Origin: Sympetrum striolatum
Taxonomy: Eukaryota > Arthropoda > Insecta > Odonata > Libellulidae
Assembly (NCBI GenBank): GCA_947579665.1
Contig: OX388345.1
Location: forward strand, 28,983,849 to 29,047,848
Direction: 5' to 3'
DNA length: 64,000 bases
Positions 12,226-64,000 of the stretch are shown here, piece after piece. The notes beneath the pieces are model-generated. The model searched no databases, was not told where the DNA came from, and saw nothing but the letters and a program-made list of their open reading frames with translations. Made by a program: the position numbers and the translations under genes. Positions within the stretch are counted from its first letter, which is position 1; the number at the start of each line of letters is the position of its first letter.

Positions 12226-13165
12226 AAAAAAATCTAATGTGGCCAGCACATGACTTTCTCCATATATAAGATGTAAATATTTATCTACGACAGTAATTTC
12301 GAACTCTATATTCCATCTAAACTTGGAAGATGAGTGATTAATATATATATTATTATCTTTGACGTCACCAACATTATAAATAATGTTTTTCGGGACATTT
12401 TCGAAGAAAAACGATGAAATTGGCCTTTCGCCCATAGAGCCCAGAGCGCCCACAAAGTACATAATCAGCAACTTTATGAGTAATAGTATACACCTAAATA
12501 TCATATTTATGGAGATATTTTGAAAACCGGAAATGAGCTTTGAAGAATGAAGCTCGACTTCCGGTTAACCGATTTACTCCAAAAACTAATCAACTCTAAC
12601 GACACCAAGCAAAGTACTATATATGAAATTTGGTGTTGATACAACGGATGGTTTTTATGTTAGAGCGCCCACAAAGTACATAACAGCTACTTCCAGTTTA
12701 TCGGTATTTCACGAATAACTCCTAATCAACCGGTGATACAAAATATGTTAAATACAAAAGTTATAGTAAATTATATTATCTAAAACTTTTATAGGGTATA
12801 CAATATACGTATATACCATATTTATGGAGATATTTTGAAAACCGGAAATGAGCTTTGATGAATGAAGCTCGACTTCCGGTAAACCGATTTACTCCAAAAA
12901 CTAATCAACTCTGACAGCACACACCACAGTACTATATATGAAGTTTGGTATTGATACGACCAATAGTTTTCAAGTTAGAGCGACCACTATCACACACACA
13001 CATACAGACACGCACACACAAACATACACACAGACATCATTCCGAAAATGGTCAAAACGTGTTCTAGGGACCCCAAAACATGTATTTCCGTTGAATTCTC
13101 GAAGTCGATTTTTTTCATGAAAACAATACTTTCTCTATACTTCGTATATGGAGAAAGTAAAAAGA
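12226..13165 (+). repeat. Fold-back element, left arm (composite repeat copy B)
   Basis: The left arm of an inverted pair. Head ATCTAATGTGGCCAGCACAT, two ~310-bp subunits, a CA-rich tract at 12988-13030, tail ending TATACTTCGTATATGGAGAAAG. Each subunit has an imperfect hairpin bounded by CCGGAA and TTCCGG with inner GAGCTT/AAGCTC (12527-12564 and 12842-12879). The right arm is 13284-14345. Confidence 0.75.
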
Positions 13166-13283
13166 CTATATAAAATAGAAAATGAAATCTTTCGATAACT
13201 TGAAAGAACATTTAAATGAATTTCACTTCGAAATAGGATTTTTTAGATAATTTTTTATTGTAAATTTTATTTATTTTATAGTT

Positions 13284-13415
13284 TTTACTTTCTCCATATA
13301 CGAAGTATAGAGAAAGTATTGTTTTCATGAAAAAATTCGACTTCGAGATTTCAACGGAAATACACGTTTTGGGGTCCCTAGAACACGTTTTGATCATTTT
13401 CTGAATGATGTCTGT

Positions 13416-13454
<39 letters not shown>

Positions 13455-14345
13455 TGTGTGTGTGTGTATGTGTGTGTGTGATAATGGGCGTTCTAACTCG
13501 AAAACTAAAAGTCGTATCAACACCAAACCTCATATATAGTACTGTTGTGTGTGCTGTCAGAGTTGATTAGTTTTTGGAGTAAATCCGTTAACCGGAAGTC
13601 GAGCTTTATTCATTAAAGCTCATTTCCGGTTTTCAAAATATCTCCATAAATATGATATATACGTCTATTGTATAACTTATAAAAGTTTTAGATAGTATAA
13701 TTTACTATAACTTTTGTATTTAACATATTTTTGTATCACCGGTTCATTAGGAGTTATTCGTGAAATACTGATAAACCGGAAGAAGATGATTATGTACTTT
13801 GTGGGCGCTCTAACATGAAAACTATTTGTCGGATTAACACCAAATTTCATACATAGTACTTTTATTACAGTCGTTAGAGTTGATTAGTTTTTGGAGTAAA
13901 TCGGATGACCGGAAGTCGAGCTTCATTCTTCAAAGCTCATTTCCGGTTTTCAAAATATCTCCATTAATATGATATTTAGGTATATACTATTATTTATAAA
14001 TGTTGTAGAAAATTTAATTTACTATAACTTTTGTATGAAACATATTTTTGCATCACTGATTGTTTAGGAGTTATCCATGAAATACTGATAAACCGGAAGT
14101 TGCTGATTATGTACATTGTGGGCGCTCTGGGCTCTATGGGCGAAAGGCCAATTTCATCGTTTTTCATCGAACATGTCCCGTAAAACATTATTTATCATGT
14201 TTTTCGCGTCAAAGATAATATACAATATTAATCACCCATATTCCAAGTTTAGATGGAATATAGAGTTCGAAATTACTGTGGTAGATAAATATTTTCATCT
14301 TATATATATGGAGAAAGTCATGTGCTGGCCACATCAGATTTTTTG
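13284..14345 (-). repeat. Fold-back element, right arm (composite repeat copy C)
   Basis: It matches the left arm on the opposite strand: CTTTCTCCATATACGAAGTA next to the centre, a long TG tract (13411-13480), two subunits with hairpins at 13592-13629 and 13909-13946, and the head ending GGCCACATCAGATTTTT. About 120 bp of AT-rich spacer separates the arms. The arms are similar but not identical, so the inversion is not an immediate assembly echo. Confidence 0.75.
13411..13480. repeat. (TG)n microsatellite
   Basis: About 70 bp of TG repeat with a few GA/TA interruptions inside the right arm of the fold-back element. Confidence 0.95.
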
Positions 14346-14711
14346 AAGTATGAATTTCGATTTGTTTTGCTTTATGTGTAAGTCTCAGGCTCGGTGTGAA
14401 CATCTACCGAAGAGGCTCTTCAAGAGGAATCAAGGGGTCGATGTAGAACACACACACGCATATATATATATAGATACCTGTGAGAGAGAGAGAGAGCATT
14501 AGTGAGGGCTCGCGTCAAGGAGTTAACTTAATCGGGGCACAAAATGAGATCTGCAAAGTTGATCAGGCCCACTCTCGCCTTGGAATCCCTCTCAGATTTT
14601 TCTCAGCCGGCGCTGAGATGCCATAGAAAGGAAATGTTGTTTACCGGAAAAGTAAGAAAGTGAAGATTAGATGTGAAGATAAATCTCAAGGTGAGGAAAA
14701 CACCAGCAAGA

Positions 14712-15419
14712 GGATGGTTGAAATGCTGTGAAAATGTCGAGGAAAGGAAAAGGCTAGAAACACAAATATTCGAACTTCAAAAAATATATATCTAGAACAA
14801 ATTGGGAATATAATACTCAGCAATTTACATGCTTTGCTCGATGCATTTGAAGTATTTTCTTAATTATTTTTAAGGCATTATACTCAAAAAAACTCAAAAT
14901 CGCTACTTACAAAAATATATATTTTGCATCTCTGTCATCCGCAACTGGTTTTCTCCAAGTAGTTATTATGCATTTTCACGAGAAAATGCCTTTTTAAAAT
15001 AAGAATGACTATCACTGTTGAAGAAAGGTACATACAAAGCAGTAGGATTAAATGGGGATGGTTGGATGGAGGATGGTTGAAATGCTGTGAAAATGTCGAG
15101 GAAAGGAAAAGGCTAGAAACACAAATATTCGAACTTCAAAAAATATATATCTAGAACAAATTGGGAATATAATACTCAGCAATTTACATGCTTTGCTCGA
15201 TGCATTTGAAGTATTTTCTTAATTATTTTTAAGGCATTATACTCAAAAAAACTCAAAATCGCTACTTACAAAAATATATATTTTGCATCTCTGTCATCCG
15301 CAACTGGTTTTCTCCAAGTAGTTATTATGCATTTTCACGAGAAAATGCCTTTTTAAAATAAGAATGACTATCACTGTTGAAGAAAGGTACATACAAAGCA
15401 GTAGGATTAAATGGGGATG
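14712..15419. repeat. Exact direct duplication, 349-bp unit, period 359
   Basis: 14712-15060 and 15071-15419 read identically by eye (GGATGGTTGAAATGCTGTGA to GGATTAAATGGGGATG), separated by the 10 bases GTTGGATGGA. GGATGG microhomology occurs at the junctions. No coding frame inside. Confidence 0.9.
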
Positions 15420-15954
15420 ATGGTCTACGAAATCATATATTTACACTCTGATTGAAAGAGCTTACAGATGTGCGGTTTTATAATCAGTTTTTATTTACAA
15501 CTTCTCAAAGCTAGTCAATTGCGATTCAACATATTCTTGAAGAAAAATATATCAACCAATCGTATTATCACTCATTTATTCTTACGTTAGTCTAGTGTTA
15601 CTTATCCGAGGTAATAACATTGCTGCGCACTGAATCTATAGTCATTGCTTAAAGAAACAATTCATTTGTCATGGACACTTTTACTTCTTAATATTTATTA
15701 TTTAAGATTTTTATCCCTAGCCAAAACCTAATTTTGAGGTAGCGGCAAAATTTTCGTTTTTTAAGAACGTTCCTAAAAGGAATTGAGCCGAAAAGTTCTC
15801 AAAGCTTATAATCAGATTTGTGTGCTGGAGATGGTGGATCTTTTCCTTAACTTGAGATATATCCGATATCCATAAAATTAATTCGACATTGCAATAATGC
15901 TAACTCAATTTTAAGAGGTCAAGGAGAAATTAACATGACAAAGTTCTGATAAGA

Positions 15955-16020
15955 CCGGGCCTCGAACCCGTATATTCCACCCGTCAAGCAGCCGCTCTAA
16001 CCTACTGAGTTGTATTACGC
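15955..16020 (-). repeat. tRNA-like SINE head (family C)
   Basis: The minus strand reads ACTCAGTAGGTTAGAGCGGC (A box/D-arm like) then ACGGGTTCGAGGCCCGG (T-arm and B box). No acceptor stem pairs, so it is a tRNA-derived repeat rather than a tRNA gene. Confidence 0.5.
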
Positions 16021-17290
16021 TAAGTTCAAAAATTCCTTTCTCAGCAAGAGAAATGTGGAAGATCCCGAATTGATCTTGACAGAATATTTCATATTCGAAT
16101 TTCGAAAAACTATATCTTTAAGTCTGTACCTCTTTGTTGATGAGAATGTCCCATTTTCGACTTTTGGGGGCAGAGGTGAGGAACCTGAAGCCCTCAAGTT
16201 ACTTGAAGCCTTTAATGGCGTTCAGCCCTTTTCAATTCTGAAACAAATGCTCTTCTTTAAATAGTTTTATTTCCCAATCTTGCTAATTGTGTCTAATAAT
16301 CTAATCTTGCCACGCCAAGTGAAATAAAGTTGGAAATTTTCTTATGTTTTCACTTTCTACTCTATTTCTTATGTAAAATTTCGATTCTAAATTGTTCGAA
16401 CAAATGCAACTCGCAACACAATAGCTGCCTGATTGCTGCTCACGAGGCCTCTCTAATGGTTAACGTGGCCTTCCTATGGACAAAGGTTGCCCAGACCCTG
16501 TTTGAGAAAATGGTCATCCTAACTACAGCCCATTCCTCAATTTCCTCTCTCGTGCTTTGCATCTTCATTCATGTATGTTCCTTCTCTCTCACTTGGTGAG
16601 GCTTCTCTGCTAACAATCACATCACTTTTTTTCAAGTTTTATTTTCCCTCTAAAATGACATATGATCTGCATTTTCGCTAGTAAACATTCGAGGATATAA
16701 TATTTTCTGCAGAATTGTACAACTACTGTTATCAATCAGAGTTTGACTTTGTGGAACGCCGTTAAGATAATGAAAACTGGAATTCGTATTTTCCGAAATA
16801 TTTTTAATCAACGATCGGTTTTGGCCCAGCTGCCATTTTTAGGTACAGCACTATAAATATGGACTAAATATACGAACGCCCATGGCTAGAATCTCCATTA
16901 TTAGCTACTTGATAATTTGATGCATACGAACCTATTCGTAATGCTATTTGGTTTACTTTAATGTTACTATTATCATCTTGCTACCAACTTTAGAATAAAT
17001 ATGTTATTTTGCTTGCAATTTTATGTCCCTTTTTCGAGTTGATATTTATTACCGAGTCCTATATCTCTCCTCATTTATTTTTAATTTGTCTTCTTTCGTT
17101 TCATTTGATATTTCTATATTTTTGTACAGTTATTTTTATGTTTTATGTCTCCTTTGTTTTTTGTGTTTTCGCGGTTCTGTTTCACTCATTCCCTGTGGGT
17201 GATTTCCCGTTGCGTGGGTTTTTTTTCTTTGTCAATCTCCAGTTACAAAGATTTTGTTCCCTCACTGTAATCTTCCTTTCTTTCCATTTT
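16020..17290. other. No gene recognised; possible decayed Penelope end
   Basis: Short frames here are unlike any known family. The minus strand of 16800-16860 reads ATGGCAGCTGGGCCAAAACC followed by GATCG, which looks like a mutated hammerhead core, but the CUGANGA half is destroyed. Confidence 0.3.
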
Positions 17291-17310
17291 AATATATATT
17301 TCAAATATAT

Positions 17311-17400
17311 AAAATGTGTATTTTATATATAAAAGGTGTATTTCATACATAAAATGTTTATTTTATGTATAAATTGTGTATTTTATACATAAAATATATA
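17311..17400. repeat. 20-bp minisatellite, about 4.5 units, next to exon 1 acceptor
   Basis: Units of exactly 20 bp at 17311, 17331, 17351 and 17371 (type AAAATGTGTATTTTATATAT) plus a half unit. It lies only about 70 bp before the acceptor at 17470. Confidence 0.85.
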
Positions 17401-17470
17401 AATATCTTAAATAACCTCGCCAGTAAAGTTTTAATTTAAATTTATCTATTCAAATTATCTTCGTTTTCAG

Positions 17471-63467
<45,997 letters not shown>

Positions 63468-64000
63468 GTAAATAAAGCACTAGCCAGTAGCGTATAACAT
63501 TAGTCAAGTATGGTACAGCTAAAATTAAGAACACTGAGGCCCTTGCAAATTTTAAAAAGGCAAAAAAATCCCAAAAGCAAAAGATGAGGGTATTAAATCA
63601 TTTGAAGCTCAAACAAATAACATCAGTAAATGTGCAAGTTTAAAATTCAAAATTCAAATTTCCTGTTTTATTCATGAAACAGGAAATTAAGTAATCATGA
63701 TTTTCATCCAGCCATTTTGCTGTTTCTGTTACTTTTATAACCTTAACTCTCTCAATCAGTTGAATCTTTTACAATATTTCATGCTCTTAATCATTAAAAT
63801 TGGGATGTAAAACTTAATGAAGGAAATTAAATTATGCCAGAGCAATCCAGTGACCCAATTATGGAAACAGATGTTTTGTCTATTTAAAATAACTAAAAAT
63901 GGGAAGTTCTTCATAAGTAATTTGCTAAATTTTCCTTCCCTAAACACCTAAACTTCAATATAATTTCAAAAATATTTTTCACATACCGTATATGCCGGCG
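63468..64000. other. Intron after exon 10, open at window end
   Basis: AT-rich sequence after donor GTAAAT. CCGTATATGCCGGCG at 63986 looks like the start of another 24165-type element. Confidence 0.5.

Larger units (their letters stand above)
1..17470. other. Upstream region without recognised host exon, probably intron
   Basis: The first receptor exon at 17471 is internal, so this stretch is most simply an upstream intron of the same gene. No further receptor exon was recognised by eye. Sub-stretches 450-1490, 4490-6100, 7575-8990, 10890-11600, 14350-14710 and 15420-15950 show only AT-rich sequence and short simple repeats. Other sub-stretches are listed separately. Confidence 0.5.

Noticed and set aside
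13212..13526. 104-codon frame with HTHTHT tract
   Set aside because: It crosses the TG tract and tail of the fold-back repeat; equivalent frames occur in each copy because the DNA repeats, not because of protein conservation.
17009..17332. 107-codon hydrophobic frame, with similar ones at 9262-9567 and 27161-27421
   Set aside because: T-rich intron or LINE 3' UTR sequence translates to Phe/Leu/Ile-rich peptides; there is no other evidence of coding.

Overview
The window is eukaryotic and AT-rich. It most likely comes from an arthropod, probably an insect. The evidence is GT-AG introns up to 16 kb, an insect-type class C GPCR, and a dense mix of hAT, mariner, Helitron, Penelope, LINE and tRNA-SINE sequence. 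No bacterial-style genes, operons or CRISPR arrays were seen. The species cannot be named from sequence alone.

One host gene is clear. It is a metabotropic-glutamate-receptor-like class C GPCR on the + strand, seen as ten internal exons from 17471 to 63467. Their splice phases all match, so they form one open reading frame of about 515 codons. They cover the second part of the ligand-binding Venus flytrap domain, the nine-cysteine domain, TM1-TM3 and the start of TM4. The 5' exons (signal peptide, start of the ligand-binding domain) and 3' exons (TM4-TM7, tail) lie outside the window. Residues that hold the amino-acid backbone are kept, but the lysine that contacts the glutamate side chain is Gln. 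This points to the insect XR/mangetout branch rather than a true glutamate receptor.

Layout: 1-17.5 kb holds no recognised exon and is probably an upstream intron. It has LINE fragments, a C2H2 zinc-finger pseudogene, several MITEs, a 557-bp hAT MITE (3921-4477), a composite fold-back repeat (12.2-14.35 kb) and a 349-bp exact direct duplication (14.7-15.4 kb). The 17.6-33.6 kb intron carries a complete hAT element (18194-22165) with perfect terminal repeats, an 8-bp target duplication and an apparently intact six-exon transposase. It also carries a Penelope-like fragment with GIY-YIG endonuclease and two hammerhead-ribozyme sequences (30.0-30.8 kb) and three tRNA-SINE copies. The 33.8-49.2 kb intron carries three more SINE copies, a non-autonomous Helitron (44520-45671), a mariner remnant and a further ribozyme-like Penelope end. 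The 49-64 kb part holds the remaining exons, a decayed mariner, a second hAT with 8-bp target duplications but several nonsense mutations (57420-60607), and a tRNA-SINE nested in an older repeat (61707-61865).

The mobile elements are not known to work with the receptor; they are intron passengers. The most interesting items are the apparently intact hAT, the inverted pair of hammerhead ribozymes around the Penelope endonuclease, the fold-back repeat with a conserved hairpin in each subunit, and the ligand-pocket change in the receptor.
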